64,000 nt of DNA from Pseudobutyrivibrio ruminis (GCF_015057245.1 NZ_SVET01000008.1:62001-126000), one strand, 5' to 3'; counted from the stretch's first letter, positions 8,009 to 17,495 are shown. Notes: generated by a model not told the origin, from the sequence alone. Numbers and translations: made by a program.

Positions 8009-10348
8009 GTGAAAACTAGAAAGCTTGTAAATAAGCTACGAAAAGAACTGAAAAAGGTAAAGGCATACAAGGAGCAGATGGAGCAGCTTACAGATCAGCA
8101 ATTGTCTGGGCTGACTGCATCCTTCAAGGAGCGCTATGAGAAGGGAGAGTCACTGGACAAGATTTTGCCAGAGGCTTTTGCTGCCATGTGCGAAGCTGAC
8201 AAGCGTGTGCTGGGAATGTATCCTTTTGATGTGCAGATTATGGCAGGCGTGGCATTACATCAGGGCTATCTGGCAGAGATGAACACAGGAGAGGGCAAGA
8301 CACTTACAGCCACCTTACCTATGTATCTAAATGGTCTTACAGGAGAAGGGGCAATCCTTGTTACAAACAATGAATACCTGGCTTTGCGAGATGCGGAGGA
8401 AATGGGACCAGCATATCGATTCATGGGCCTTTCTGTTATGGCAGGTGTAAAGCGTGATGAGGATGATAGATTCGAAAACGACGAAAAAAAGGAAATTTAC
8501 AAAGCAGATATCGTATATACGACACACTCTGCTCTTGGTTTTGATTACCTTATCAACAATCTGGTAAAGTCTGCCAGCGATAGATTCTTACGTCCATTCA
8601 ATTTCATAATCATTGATGAAGCTGATTCAGTACTTCTAGACAGTGCCAGCACACCGCTTGTTATTTCTGGTGCTCCACGTGTCCAGTCCAACCTATACGA
8701 ATCGGCAGATTTCTTCGTGCGTACTTTGAGGGAAAATGAGGACTACGAAGTAGAAGAGAAAAACGTATGGTTCACAGAAAAGGGACTTGAATATGCAGAA
8801 GAGTACTTTGGAATCGACAATATTTTTGCTCCAGAGTATTTCGAAATATATCGTCATTTGGTACTGGCACTTCGCGCCCACAAGATTATCGAAAAGGGCA
8901 CAGAGTACATGATATCTGAAAATGGTGAAGTTGCACTTATCGACGCCAGCTCAGGACGTACTCTAAAGGGAGTTAAGCTTCGTGGAGGCCAGCATCAGGC
9001 TATTGAGTGCAAGGAGCGCTTGGAACTTTCACAGGAAAACCGTTCCATGGCATCCATCACATATCAGAATTTCTTCTCTATGTTCCCAAAGATGTCGGGC
9101 ATGAGCGGAACTATCTACGATGCAAAGGACGAGCTATATGATGTTTATGGCAAGCAGGTAGTAGTTATTCCTACCAACAACCCAATCCAGCGAGTAGATT
9201 GTCCGGATTGGTATTTCAGCGATTCGAAAAAGCAGTTCGAGGCTGCCATTCGTCTGGCTGTCAAAAAGCATGATACAGGCCAGCCTGTGCTTATAGTGAC
9301 AACTATGATTGCGGACACAGAAATCATTTCTCATCTTTTAGTAGAAAAAGGTTTGCCACATTCAGTGCTCAATGCAAACAACGCATTTTGGGAGGCGGAT
9401 ATTATTAAGGAAGCTGGCCAGATGGGAGCTATAACTGTTGCTACATCTATGGCAGGACGTGGTACAGATATTAAGCTCGGACCAGGTGTAAAGGAACTGG
9501 GCGGCCTAGCTGTTATTGGAGTAGGCCGAATGCTTAATATCCGTGATGAACGTCAGGCGAGAGGCCGTTCTGGAAGACAGGGTGATCCTGGATACAGCAG
9601 ATTTATTGTATCTTTGGAGGATGACATTGTTGAAAAAGGAACGGATTTAGAAAAAATTCAGAAATATATCGACGGAACAAAACGTATAAGCGATAGAAAA
9701 ATCAAGCGAATTGTTAATAATGCGCAAAAGATAAATGAGGAGCTTGGTAGCACAAACAGAAAGACTTCCAAGGATTATGATGTGGTGCTTCAGCTGGAAC
9801 GTAAGCTTATGTACGATACCAGAGATATGCTGCTTGACGGTGGTACTGTTGAAAAAGACCGTCTCCTGCGTATTGCAGAGGACAATGTTGATCTGTTTTT
9901 GAAGGAGAATAAGGATTTGGATGCGTCCACACTGAATCGCTATCTCTTGGATAATATATCCTACAGAATGGAGAAAGATTCTGGTTATCTTAATCTCAAA
10001 AATAGAAACAGAGTGAAGGCATATATTATGGCAAGGGTAGAGCAGTCATTCGAGGAAAAGAAGGCTTCCTTGAACTCGGAAAATGCTATGAATGACTTTG
10101 TCAGAGTTTCAGCACTATCTGCAATTGATGAGGCATGGATTGAGCAGGTTGACTATTTGCAGCAGTTGCAGGCAGCGGTTTCAGGTCGAAGCAGTGCTCA
10201 GAGAAATCTTATGTTTGAGTATCATGCAGAGGCATTGGAATCCTTCAGAAAGATGGAGAAATCCATCAAGCGAAATATCATCAGAAATGTATTGCTTTCG
10301 GAAGTAAGCATGGACAAAAAGAACAGATTACACATCATACTTCCATAA
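8009..10348 (+). CDS. secA2: Accessory Sec motor ATPase SecA2
   Basis: This 779-residue DEAD-type ATPase has the SecA Walker A G-E-G-K-T (94-98), Walker B D-E-A-D (203-206) and the helicase-like motif G-R-G-T-D (483-487). It is shorter than housekeeping SecA and lacks the C-terminal cysteine zinc motif, both usual for SecA2. It powers export of the glycosylated serine-rich protein through SecY2. The start is GTG at 8009, two bases after the asp3 stop, with GAGG about 10 nt upstream. The next gene, gtfA, begins 24 nt after the stop. Nothing suggests decay. Confidence 0.93.
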   Translation: MKTRKLVNKLRKELKKVKAYKEQMEQLTDQQLSGLTASFKERYEKGESLDKILPEAFAAMCEADKRVLGMYPFDVQIMAGVALHQGYLAEMNTGEGKTLTATLPMYLNGLTGEGAILVTNNEYLALRDAEEMGPAYRFMGLSVMAGVKRDEDDRFENDEKKEIYKADIVYTTHSALGFDYLINNLVKSASDRFLRPFNFIIIDEADSVLLDSASTPLVISGAPRVQSNLYESADFFVRTLRENEDYEVEEKNVWFTEKGLEYAEEYFGIDNIFAPEYFEIYRHLVLALRAHKIIEKGTEYMISENGEVALIDASSGRTLKGVKLRGGQHQAIECKERLELSQENRSMASITYQNFFSMFPKMSGMSGTIYDAKDELYDVYGKQVVVIPTNNPIQRVDCPDWYFSDSKKQFEAAIRLAVKKHDTGQPVLIVTTMIADTEIISHLLVEKGLPHSVLNANNAFWEADIIKEAGQMGAITVATSMAGRGTDIKLGPGVKELGGLAVIGVGRMLNIRDERQARGRSGRQGDPGYSRFIVSLEDDIVEKGTDLEKIQKYIDGTKRISDRKIKRIVNNAQKINEELGSTNRKTSKDYDVVLQLERKLMYDTRDMLLDGGTVEKDRLLRIAEDNVDLFLKENKDLDASTLNRYLLDNISYRMEKDSGYLNLKNRNRVKAYIMARVEQSFEEKKASLNSENAMNDFVRVSALSAIDEAWIEQVDYLQQLQAAVSGRSSAQRNLMFEYHAEALESFRKMEKSIKRNIIRNVLLSEVSMDKKNRLHIILP

Positions 10349-10372
10349 AAGTTTGGCAGAAAAGGGGCATAT

Positions 10373-11869
10373 ATGATTTACAACTTTAATCTAGGAATAG
10401 GATGGGCCAGCTCAGGGGTGGAGTATGCTCAAAGCTATAGAGCAAAGGTGCTTCGCAATATTGGGGCTGAGGCAAAGTTCATATTTTCAGATATGTTTTC
10501 CAAGGACAATCTTATCGACATGACCAGAAATATTGGTTTTGAGGATGATGAGATTATTTGGCTATATACATTCTTTACAGATTTCAAGCCAGGCCCTGTT
10601 ACCTATACCTTGGATGATTTGAAAGCAACACTTGGAGATAAAGCCTTTTCCTATGAGCGGGATGGCAAAATAGGAAAGTTGATTTTTGAGGGGGATAATA
10701 ATTTCTATAGAGTCTACTTCGTAAATACGGAGGAGGATTTCGTTCATCGTGTGGAAATGGTTTCCAGGGGATGTTTGGTGCGCAAGGACTATTTCATGTC
10801 TAAGCGTGTGTTTTCGGAATACTATGCTCCACTTGATGGCAAGGCACATCTGTATCACAGACGATTTTTCAATCAGGATGGCAGTCTTGCTTACGAGGAA
10901 ATCAATGATGACGACAATGTCATGTACAAATTCCCAGATAAATTAATATGTTCAAAGGAAGAGCTTGTTGGCTATATGACAAGCAAGCTTGGGCTTACAA
11001 AGGATGATATCGTAATAATCGATAGAACCACCGGCCAGGGCCAGGCTATTCTTGAAAATGTGGGAGATGCAAAGGTTGGAATTGTCATTCACGCAGACCA
11101 TTTTAGCGAAGGGGCTACGGATGAGGATTATATCTTGTGGAACAATTACTATGAGTATTCATTCTCTATGCATGATGAAATAGATTTCTACATCACTGCT
11201 ACGGAAGACCAGCGAAAGCTGTTGCTGCAGCAGTTTGATAAGTATTTAGGTGCAAAGCCTAATATTGTGACTATCCCGGTTGGGGCGCTGCAGGAGCTTA
11301 AATATCCGGCAGGTGAGAGAATGCCACATTCTCTTATTACAGCATCACGCCTTGCCACTGAAAAGCACGTGGATTGGATGATAGATGCTGTGGTGGCAGC
11401 TCATGATAAAGTGCCAGATATCTCTTTAGATATCTATGGCAAGGGCGCAGCTGAAAGGGATTTGAAGGAGAAAATAAAGTCTCTTGGGGCTGATTCGTAT
11501 ATACGATTGATGGGGCAGCATGATTTGACGGATGTGTATATAAATTACGAGGCATATTTATCGGCATCTACCAGTGAGGGATTTGGGCTTACGCTGATGG
11601 AGGCAATTGGTTCAGGTTTGCCAATTATCGGCTTTGATGTGCGTTATGGAAATCAGAACTTTATCGACCAGGGAAAGAATGGCTATAGGCTACCTTATGC
11701 CACAGGAATGGAAAAGGGAAGACGCCAGAAAGCGATGGTTGATGCAATCTGTAAATTGTTTACAGAGGATGATTTAGAAAAAATGCATAAGCATTCTTAT
11801 TCAAAGGCAAAAAAATATCTTGCAAGTGAAGTGGAGGCAAAATGGAAAAAACTAATAGAAACGACATAG
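10373..11869 (+). CDS. gtfA: Glycosyltransferase GtfA (serine-rich protein O-GlcNAc transferase subunit)
   Basis: The 498-residue GT-B fold enzyme has the GtfA N-terminus (M-I-Y-N-F-N-L-G-I-G-W-A-S-S-G-V-E) and a C-terminal GT1/GT4 nucleotide-sugar domain with S-E-G-F-G-L-T-L-M-E near residues 400-409. In known systems GtfA is the catalytic half of the GtfA-GtfB complex that adds the first N-acetylglucosamine to serine/threonine of the accessory Sec substrate in the cytosol. A ribosome-binding site AAAAGGGG precedes the ATG. Its 3' end overlaps gtfB by 28 bp, which fits equal production of the two partners. Confidence 0.9.
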   Translation: MIYNFNLGIGWASSGVEYAQSYRAKVLRNIGAEAKFIFSDMFSKDNLIDMTRNIGFEDDEIIWLYTFFTDFKPGPVTYTLDDLKATLGDKAFSYERDGKIGKLIFEGDNNFYRVYFVNTEEDFVHRVEMVSRGCLVRKDYFMSKRVFSEYYAPLDGKAHLYHRRFFNQDGSLAYEEINDDDNVMYKFPDKLICSKEELVGYMTSKLGLTKDDIVIIDRTTGQGQAILENVGDAKVGIVIHADHFSEGATDEDYILWNNYYEYSFSMHDEIDFYITATEDQRKLLLQQFDKYLGAKPNIVTIPVGALQELKYPAGERMPHSLITASRLATEKHVDWMIDAVVAAHDKVPDISLDIYGKGAAERDLKEKIKSLGADSYIRLMGQHDLTDVYINYEAYLSASTSEGFGLTLMEAIGSGLPIIGFDVRYGNQNFIDQGKNGYRLPYATGMEKGRRQKAMVDAICKLFTEDDLEKMHKHSYSKAKKYLASEVEAKWKKLIETT

Positions 11870-13194
11870 TTTTGTTGTTCGACTATTTTAATATGGGAAG
11901 CCAGGATTTGCTTTTCTCATTTCAGAATGCAGATTATGAAGTAAAGGCTGTCACAATCAATGATGATGGCTTTTTGCCTGATGGCGTTGAAAATGTTTTT
12001 GAGCATTTCCTGGGAGATTTTAAGAAGGTGGAAGGCTGTCCTAAAAAGCCTCTTTATTTTAATCAGATTCAGGTGCCAAAATATTGGCAAATCAGTGGCA
12101 ACAATACTAGCGGAAGTATCCATGACAAGGCAAAGGAGCGCGGTAGAATTTTTTATGCTGAGCCAAAGAACAAAAGATTTGTAAAGGTGGTGGACTGGCT
12201 AGATGAGGAAGGAAAAGTCAGAGCCAGCGACCACTACAATAAATATGGCATGCTTTACGCCAGAACTATCTTTAACAAAAAGGCTCAAAAGGTAAGCAAG
12301 TCTTATTTCAATGGTCATGGACAGGAAATCATTGTTGAAAACTTTGTTACAGGTGACATCATTTTAAATATTGATGAGCAATCTTTGTTTTTCAAAAATC
12401 GTACAGAATTTGTGGTTTATTATCTAAAGTCTTTGGGGCTTGAGAATCATAGATTATTCTTCAACTCATTATCGGTTCCATTTTTTGTTTCAAATTCTTT
12501 ACCACCACTTTCAGACGGCAGGGAGGATGTGCTGTTTTGGCAGGAAGCAACACATGATGAAATCCCGGGAAATATGCTTTTGATATTTGATGGAAAAGCA
12601 AAAAGATGCAAGAGAGTAATAGTGCAGAATCATCCATCCTATGAGCGCCTTAGAATGCTTAATGCACCTGAGGATAAAATGGATGAGTTGGGATATATTT
12701 ATTCATTCAAAAAGAAAAACCTAGGTCGACCATCTGCTCTTATTTGTACAAATACAGAAAATGTCGAAAAGTTGAAGGAACTGGTGGAGGCTTTACCAGA
12801 GTTGAAGTTCCATGTTACCGCGCTTACAGAAATGTCAGCAAAGCTTTTGGCACATGAGAAATACGACAATGTAATCATGTATCCAAATGTAAAAATGTCT
12901 ACTTTGGATAGACTTTTCTGGGAGTGTGATTTCTTCCTCGATATTAATCGTGAGGGTGAAATTGTTGACGCAACTAGAAAGGCATTTCTTCATAATCAGC
13001 TTATTCTGACATTTAATGAAACTGCCCATGGATTGACATATACAGCCCGTGAAAATCGTTTTGAGGCGAAACAGTACCTCAAAATGACAGAAAGGATAAA
13101 AAGTCTATTAAAAGACGAGAATCAGCTTAAAACTGCGGTTTACAGTCAGCAAAGATACGCTTTGAATGCATCTGTAGATGATTATACATTTTAG
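11842..13194 (+). CDS. gtfB: GtfB, substrate-binding partner of GtfA
   Basis: The 450-residue product resembles the accessory Sec glycosyltransferase co-protein GtfB: a GT-B-like fold with no obvious sugar-nucleotide catalytic E-x7-E motif. GtfB binds the unfolded serine-rich acceptor and stabilises GtfA. The sequence R-N-D-I-V-L-L-F-D-Y-F-N-M-G-S-Q-D near the start is typical. Translation begins inside gtfA, preceded by GGAGG. No clear terminator follows, and a non-coding gap separates it from ppdK. No further sugar-adding enzymes are present nearby, so glycan elongation would need genes elsewhere. Confidence 0.85.
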   Translation: MEKTNRNDIVLLFDYFNMGSQDLLFSFQNADYEVKAVTINDDGFLPDGVENVFEHFLGDFKKVEGCPKKPLYFNQIQVPKYWQISGNNTSGSIHDKAKERGRIFYAEPKNKRFVKVVDWLDEEGKVRASDHYNKYGMLYARTIFNKKAQKVSKSYFNGHGQEIIVENFVTGDIILNIDEQSLFFKNRTEFVVYYLKSLGLENHRLFFNSLSVPFFVSNSLPPLSDGREDVLFWQEATHDEIPGNMLLIFDGKAKRCKRVIVQNHPSYERLRMLNAPEDKMDELGYIYSFKKKNLGRPSALICTNTENVEKLKELVEALPELKFHVTALTEMSAKLLAHEKYDNVIMYPNVKMSTLDRLFWECDFFLDINREGEIVDATRKAFLHNQLILTFNETAHGLTYTARENRFEAKQYLKMTERIKSLLKDENQLKTAVYSQQRYALNASVDDYTF

Positions 13195-13393
13195 CTAATT
13201 GAGTCAAAGTTTCAAACAACTTACTTGTTTGATAAAAATGCACAAAAATCACTCCTGAATTTCTACTAACTGTACAACGAATTTGTTTGTATTGGTGTCT
13301 AAATTGTGTTTTAATAATAACGGACTGTTTGAAAACCCCGTTTTTTACAGACAGACAAATCAAAAGTTATATATATGTTAGGAGGATTTTGAA
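13195..13393 (+). promoter_or_regulatory. ppdK upstream region
   Basis: The 199-bp gap is AT-rich. A short stem AACGG (13319-13323) / CCGTT (13338-13342) followed by a T run could be a weak terminator or attenuator. The strong RBS AGGAGG (13380-13385) lies 8 nt before the ppdK ATG. I could not fix a single convincing promoter. Confidence 0.35.
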
Positions 13394-16036
13394 ATGGCTA
13401 ACAAATGGGTCTACATGTTTAGCGAAGGCGACATGACAATGCGCAATCTTTTAGGAGGAAAAGGTGCAAACCTTGCTGAAATGACAAGCATTGGTCTTCC
13501 AGTACCACAGGGCTTCACAATCACAACAGAAGCTTGTACACAGTACTATGAGGATGGTCGCAAGATTAATGATGAAATCATGGCTCAGGCTATGGAAGGT
13601 GTTAAGAAAATGGAGGAGATCAACGGCAAGAAGTTCGGAGATCTTAAGAATCCACTTTTAGTTTCAGTTCGTTCAGGTGCTCGTGCATCTATGCCAGGTA
13701 TGATGGATACAATCCTTAACCTTGGTCTTAATGATGAAGTAGTTGCAGCTATGATCGCTGGTAACCCAGATCCAGCTTTCGAGCGTTTCGTATATGATTC
13801 ATACAGACGTTTTATTCAGATGTTCTCAGATGTAGTTATGGAAGTAGGTAAGAAGTACTTCGAGCAGCTCATCGATGAGATGAAGGAGAAGAAGGGCGTT
13901 AAGTATGACGTAGACCTTACAGCAGCAGATCTTAAGGAACTTGCTGAGCAGTTCAAGGCTGAGTACAAGAACCAGCTCGGAACAGACTTCCCTTCAGATC
14001 CAGTAGAGCAGTTAAAGCTTGCTATCGAGGCAGTATTCCGTTCATGGGATAACCCACGTGCGAACGTTTACAGAAGAGACAACGACATCCCTTACTCATG
14101 GGGTACAGCAGTTAACGTAATGCCTATGGTATTCGGTAACTTAAATAACGAGTCTGGTACTGGTGTTGCATTTACTCGTGACCCAGCTACAGGCGAGAAC
14201 AAGCTTATGGGTGAGTTCCTTATCAACGCACAGGGCGAGGACGTAGTTGCTGGTGTTCGTACACCAATGCCAATCGCTCAGATGGAGAAGGAATTCCCAG
14301 AGGCATACGCAGAGTTCATCAAGGTATGTGAGACTCTTGAGAATCACTACCATGATATGCAGGATATGGAGTTCACAGTAGAGAACAAGAAGCTTTACAT
14401 GCTCCAGTGCCGTAACGGTAAGAGAACAGCTCCAGCTGCTCTTAAGATTGCTTGTGACCTTGTTGATGAGGGACACAAGACACCAGAAGAAGCTGTTGCT
14501 ATGATCGACCCACGTAACCTTGATACACTTCTTCACCCACAGTTCGAGGCTGCTGCTCTTAAGGCTGCAACTCCTCTTGGAAAGGGTCTTGGCGCTTCTC
14601 CAGGTGCTGCATGTGGTAAGGTTGTATTTACAGCAGACGATGCTGAGGCATGGGCTGCTAGAGGAGAGAAGGTAGTTCTTGTACGTCTTGAGACATCTCC
14701 AGAAGATATCACAGGTATGAAGGCTGCTCAGGGTATCCTTACAGTTCGTGGTGGTATGACATCACACGCTGCCGTAGTTGCTCGTGGTATGGGTGAGTGC
14801 TGCGTATCAGGTTGTGGCGACATCAACATGGACGAAGAAAACAAGAAGTTCACACTTGGTGGAAAAGAGTTCCACGAGGGAGACTTCATTTCAATCGATG
14901 GTACAACAGGTAACATCTATGATGGTCAGATCGCAACAGTTGACGCTAAGATCGCTGGTGAGTTCGGACGTATCATGGCTTGGGCTGATGAGTTCAGAAG
15001 ACTTAAGGTTCGTACAAACGCTGATACACCTGCTGATGCTAAGAAGGCTAGAGAGCTTGGTGCTGAGGGTATTGGTCTTTGCCGTACAGAGCACATGTTC
15101 TTCGAGGAAGACAGAATTGCTGCATTCCGTGAGATGATCTGCTCAGATACAGTAGAAGAGAGAGAAGCTGCTCTTGAGAAGATTCTTCCTTATCAGCAGA
15201 ACGACTTCAAGCAGCTCTATGAAGCTCTTGAGGGATGCCCAGTTACAATCAGATTCCTTGATCCACCTCTTCACGAGTTCGTTCCTACAACAGAGGACGA
15301 GATCAAGAAGCTTGCTGACGCTAAGGGCAAGTCAGTAGACGAGATCAAGGCTATCATCAATTCACTTCACGAGTTCAACCCTATGATGGGTCACAGAGGA
15401 TGCCGTCTTGCAGTTACATATCCTGAAATTGCTAAGATGCAGACTAAGGCAGTTATCCGTGCAGCTCTTGAAGTTCAGAAGGCACACGCTGACTGGAATG
15501 TTAAGCCTGAAATCATGATCCCACTTGTATGTGAGGTTAAGGAGCTTAAGTACGTTAAGCAGATAGTAGTTGAGACAGCTGACGCTGAGATCGCTGCTGC
15601 AGGTGCTAAGCTTGATTATGAAGTTGGTACAATGATCGAGATCCCAAGAGCTGCTCTTACAGCTGATGAGATCGCTAAGGAAGCTGATTTCTTCTGCTTC
15701 GGTACAAACGACCTTACACAGATGACATTCGGATTCTCTCGTGATGATGCTGGTAAGTTCCTCAATGCTTACTATGACACAAAGATCTTCGAGAACGATC
15801 CATTTGCTAAGCTTGACCAGACAGGTGTTGGTAAGCTTATGGAAACAGCTATCAAGCTTGGTAAGCCAGTAAATCCTAAGCTTCACGTAGGTATCTGCGG
15901 TGAGCACGGTGGAGATCCATCTTCAGTAGAGTTCTGCCACAAGATTGGTCTTGACTATGTATCATGCTCTCCATTCAGAGTACCAATCGCTAGACTTGCA
16001 GCAGCACAGGCTGCTATCGCCGAGTCACGTCAGTAA
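13394..16036 (+). CDS. ppdK: Pyruvate, phosphate dikinase
   Basis: The 880-residue enzyme interconverts pyruvate + ATP + phosphate and phosphoenolpyruvate + AMP + pyrophosphate in central carbon metabolism. The three expected parts are present: an N-terminal nucleotide-binding domain with L-G-G-K-G-A-N-L-A-E-M, the central phosphohistidine domain with G-G-M-T-S-H-A (His458), and the C-terminal PEP/pyruvate barrel with C-G-E-H-G-G-D-P (Cys835). Length is normal (about 875). Codon use is markedly biased toward a few codons (CTT Leu, GGT Gly, AAG Lys), typical of a highly expressed core gene and unlike the flanking accessory genes. It is transcribed alone, with a strong terminator downstream. 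It looks like the last chromosomal backbone gene before the accessory region. Confidence 0.97.
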   Translation: MANKWVYMFSEGDMTMRNLLGGKGANLAEMTSIGLPVPQGFTITTEACTQYYEDGRKINDEIMAQAMEGVKKMEEINGKKFGDLKNPLLVSVRSGARASMPGMMDTILNLGLNDEVVAAMIAGNPDPAFERFVYDSYRRFIQMFSDVVMEVGKKYFEQLIDEMKEKKGVKYDVDLTAADLKELAEQFKAEYKNQLGTDFPSDPVEQLKLAIEAVFRSWDNPRANVYRRDNDIPYSWGTAVNVMPMVFGNLNNESGTGVAFTRDPATGENKLMGEFLINAQGEDVVAGVRTPMPIAQMEKEFPEAYAEFIKVCETLENHYHDMQDMEFTVENKKLYMLQCRNGKRTAPAALKIACDLVDEGHKTPEEAVAMIDPRNLDTLLHPQFEAAALKAATPLGKGLGASPGAACGKVVFTADDAEAWAARGEKVVLVRLETSPEDITGMKAAQGILTVRGGMTSHAAVVARGMGECCVSGCGDINMDEENKKFTLGGKEFHEGDFISIDGTTGNIYDGQIATVDAKIAGEFGRIMAWADEFRRLKVRTNADTPADAKKARELGAEGIGLCRTEHMFFEEDRIAAFREMICSDTVEEREAALEKILPYQQNDFKQLYEALEGCPVTIRFLDPPLHEFVPTTEDEIKKLADAKGKSVDEIKAIINSLHEFNPMMGHRGCRLAVTYPEIAKMQTKAVIRAALEVQKAHADWNVKPEIMIPLVCEVKELKYVKQIVVETADAEIAAAGAKLDYEVGTMIEIPRAALTADEIAKEADFFCFGTNDLTQMTFGFSRDDAGKFLNAYYDTKIFENDPFAKLDQTGVGKLMETAIKLGKPVNPKLHVGICGEHGGDPSSVEFCHKIGLDYVSCSPFRVPIARLAAAQAAIAESRQ

Positions 16037-16162
16037 GCGAGACCAGTTGTTTTTTGGGAACGTTTGAAATTTCGAAAGATTTTATGAGACAATCTTCAAA
16101 GATTTATCATAAGAAAAACGGGTTCAGATTTCCCGAAAAGCTTGTAATTAAGCTATTCCTAG

Positions 16163-16199
16163 TATAGGGTGTCTACTTTAGGCACCCTATATTTTTTTT
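16163..16199 (+). terminator. Rho-independent terminator of ppdK
   Basis: TATAGGGTG (16163-16171) pairs perfectly with CACCCTATA (16183-16191) around an 11-nt loop and is followed by eight T residues. Confidence 0.92.
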
Positions 16200-16280
16200 A
16201 CATAAGAATAAAATCAATTAAGCTGCCGGAGTACTTCATACTTTTTTGCTGACTACATTCAAAAAAATTTCGGGGCATTT

Positions 16281-16340
16281 GTTCCGAAAATCGTAACAAG
16301 AAAAATGGACCATTTTGATGTTTGTTCCGAAAATCGGAAC
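16281..16340 (+). promoter_or_regulatory. Twin operator sites upstream of the HTH regulator
   Basis: A perfect 7-3-7 palindrome, GTTCCGAAAATCGGAAC, lies at 16324-16340, just before the RBS. A copy with one change, GTTCCGAAAATCGTAAC, lies at 16281-16297. Centres are 43 bp apart, about four helical turns. A third palindrome, AAAATGGACCATTTT (16302-16316), sits between them. The arrangement fits cooperative autorepression by the downstream HTH protein. The rest of the 321-bp gap after ppdK (16037-16357) holds only the ppdK terminator and AT-rich DNA. Confidence 0.65.
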
Positions 16341-16357
16341 TTTGAAGGAGGTTAAAA

Positions 16358-16693
16358 ATGTCTGAATTTACGGGTAAAAAGCTTAAAGAAGCACGTGTGA
16401 AGAAAGGATTATCCCAGGATGAGGCTGCTAATCTTATGAATGTTGCAAAGAGGGCGATTAGTGAGATGGAAGCAGGTAAGAGAAGTATATCTGCAGATGA
16501 GCTTGCTCAGTTTTCTCGTATTTATAATGTAGATGTGAGAGAATTGCTTTTTATTGAATTTACAGAAGCTGGAGATGAGCAGAGATTAACTGCCAAGTAC
16601 AGTTCTTTCCTCAAGCTTCTCGAAAAACTATCTGATCGAGAGGTCGAAGATGTTTATTGGGTAATAAAGCGTAAAGTTGAAGGATTGCTTTAA
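16358..16693 (+). CDS. XRE-family transcriptional regulator
   Basis: The 111-residue protein has an N-terminal lambda-repressor-like HTH (about 8-62: L-K-E-A-R-V-K-K-G-L-S-Q-D-E-A-A and E-M-E-A-G-K-R) and a short C-terminal helical part, possibly for dimerisation. The RBS GAAGGAGG (16344-16351) is ideal for the ATG at 16358. The twin palindromes immediately upstream are its likely binding sites. It stands alone, closed by a strong terminator. Its target beyond itself is not visible; it could control the accessory region to the right. Confidence 0.82.
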   Translation: MSEFTGKKLKEARVKKGLSQDEAANLMNVAKRAISEMEAGKRSISADELAQFSRIYNVDVRELLFIEFTEAGDEQRLTAKYSSFLKLLEKLSDREVEDVYWVIKRKVEGLL

Positions 16694-16711
16694 AAACTGA
16701 ATAAGGCTAGG

Positions 16712-16754
16712 AATGCCCGCATTGCAGATTACACCTGCTTTGCGGGCATTTTTA
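16712..16754 (+). terminator. Rho-independent terminator after the XRE gene
   Basis: AATGCCCGCA (16712-16721) pairs perfectly with TGCGGGCATT (16741-16750), followed by TTTAT. Confidence 0.88.
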
Positions 16755-16758
16755 TATC

Positions 16759-16815
16759 TTGACTTGTAGTCAATGACTACATATAATAAAGATAAGAATA
16801 CACGCATTGACTACA
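16759..16815 (+). promoter_or_regulatory. Promoter with operator buried in its spacer
   Basis: TTGACT (-35, 16759-16764) and TATAAT (-10, 16782-16787) are exactly 17 bp apart. The whole spacer is the palindrome TGTAGTCA-A-TGACTACA (16765-16781), and a further half-site TGACTACA lies at 16808-16815, after the -10. A protein bound to the palindrome would block RNA polymerase directly. The downstream HTH protein is the natural candidate. Confidence 0.8.
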
Positions 16816-16835
16816 TTAATATAGGAGGTAGTGCC

Positions 16836-17108
16836 ATGGATAAGGAAATATATAGCATTGAAGGTATAGATATTGAAGTGGAAAAAATAGATAAAACAGA
16901 TGCTGATGCTGTACGCCGGAAGATGGCATATGCGTTTAAGATGATTAGAGCGCAGTCAGGAATGAACAGAAAAGATTTTTCTGCCTGGCTTGGTATTCCA
17001 TATAGAACTATGCAGGAGTGGGAACTTGGTCGTAGGGCAATGCCGGAATATGTACTTCGTTTGATTGCTTATAAGGTTCAGATGGAGAAAGAAAGGGGGA
17101 ACCTATAA
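16836..17108 (+). CDS. Small HTH regulator of the mobile-element type
   Basis: The 90-residue protein has a C-terminal HTH core (about 32-80: R-A-Q-S-G-M-N-R-K-D-F-S-A-W-L-G-I-P-Y-R-T-M-Q). The ATG at 16836 was chosen because AGGAGG (16823-16828) lies 7 nt upstream. A more upstream in-frame ATG at 16773 lies inside the operator and -10 region and is unlikely. Its stop overlaps the start of the next gene (TAATG), so the two are coupled. Proteins of this kind accompany conjugative elements in Clostridia. Self-repression through the 16765-16781 palindrome is inferred. Confidence 0.78.
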   Translation: MDKEIYSIEGIDIEVEKIDKTDADAVRRKMAYAFKMIRAQSGMNRKDFSAWLGIPYRTMQEWELGRRAMPEYVLRLIAYKVQMEKERGNL

Positions 17109-17416
17109 TGACAGTATTGTATGGTATTGGAACAGTTTTAAGAGTTATCCTTAGAATCGCATTATTACCGGTACAGGCGGTTCTTACGTTGCTGATGCTT
17201 GCAATTGGTTTCATTGGTGGGTTAGCAAATATCGTATGTTGGTTGTTAGGGGCTTTCTTTGTGTTTGGTGGTATCTGTTCATTTATTAATGGATCTACAA
17301 CCCTTGGATGGCAAGGACTTATTGTAGGTATCCTTGTTGCAGTGGTCCCTCAGGCCTTAACTCTATGGGGAGCTGAAGGGATTGGTTGCTTAAAGGAATT
17401 ATTAGCAAGAATATAA
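17108..17416 (+). CDS. Small membrane protein, CD1845-like
   Basis: The 102-residue protein has about three predicted membrane segments (roughly 9-38, 42-62 and 68-90) and no charged domain of note. It is translated from an overlapping TAATG junction with the HTH gene, so the pair is one unit. Similar short hydrophobic proteins occur in Tn1549-like elements, sometimes under the CD1845 family name; I am not certain of that match. Function is unknown. It might act in surface exclusion or as a toxin-like partner, but nothing in the sequence decides this. Confidence 0.6.
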   Translation: MTVLYGIGTVLRVILRIALLPVQAVLTLLMLAIGFIGGLANIVCWLLGAFFVFGGICSFINGSTTLGWQGLIVGILVAVVPQALTLWGAEGIGCLKELLARI

Positions 17417-17495
17417 AGCTATAGTGTGTTAAGATAAGAAGCAGCACGAAAAAGCGCTTATTTTGATAGATCGAAATTTGTGAGGATAATGCAAA

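Noticed and set aside
15362..15907. Minus-strand open frame of 181 codons inside ppdK
   Set aside because: ppdK has strongly biased codons that leave the opposite strand open; the product resembles no protein.
16773..16835. Longer N-terminus for the 90-residue HTH protein
   Set aside because: The upstream ATG lies in the operator and -10 element, so it would be at or before the transcript start; AGGAGG supports 16836.
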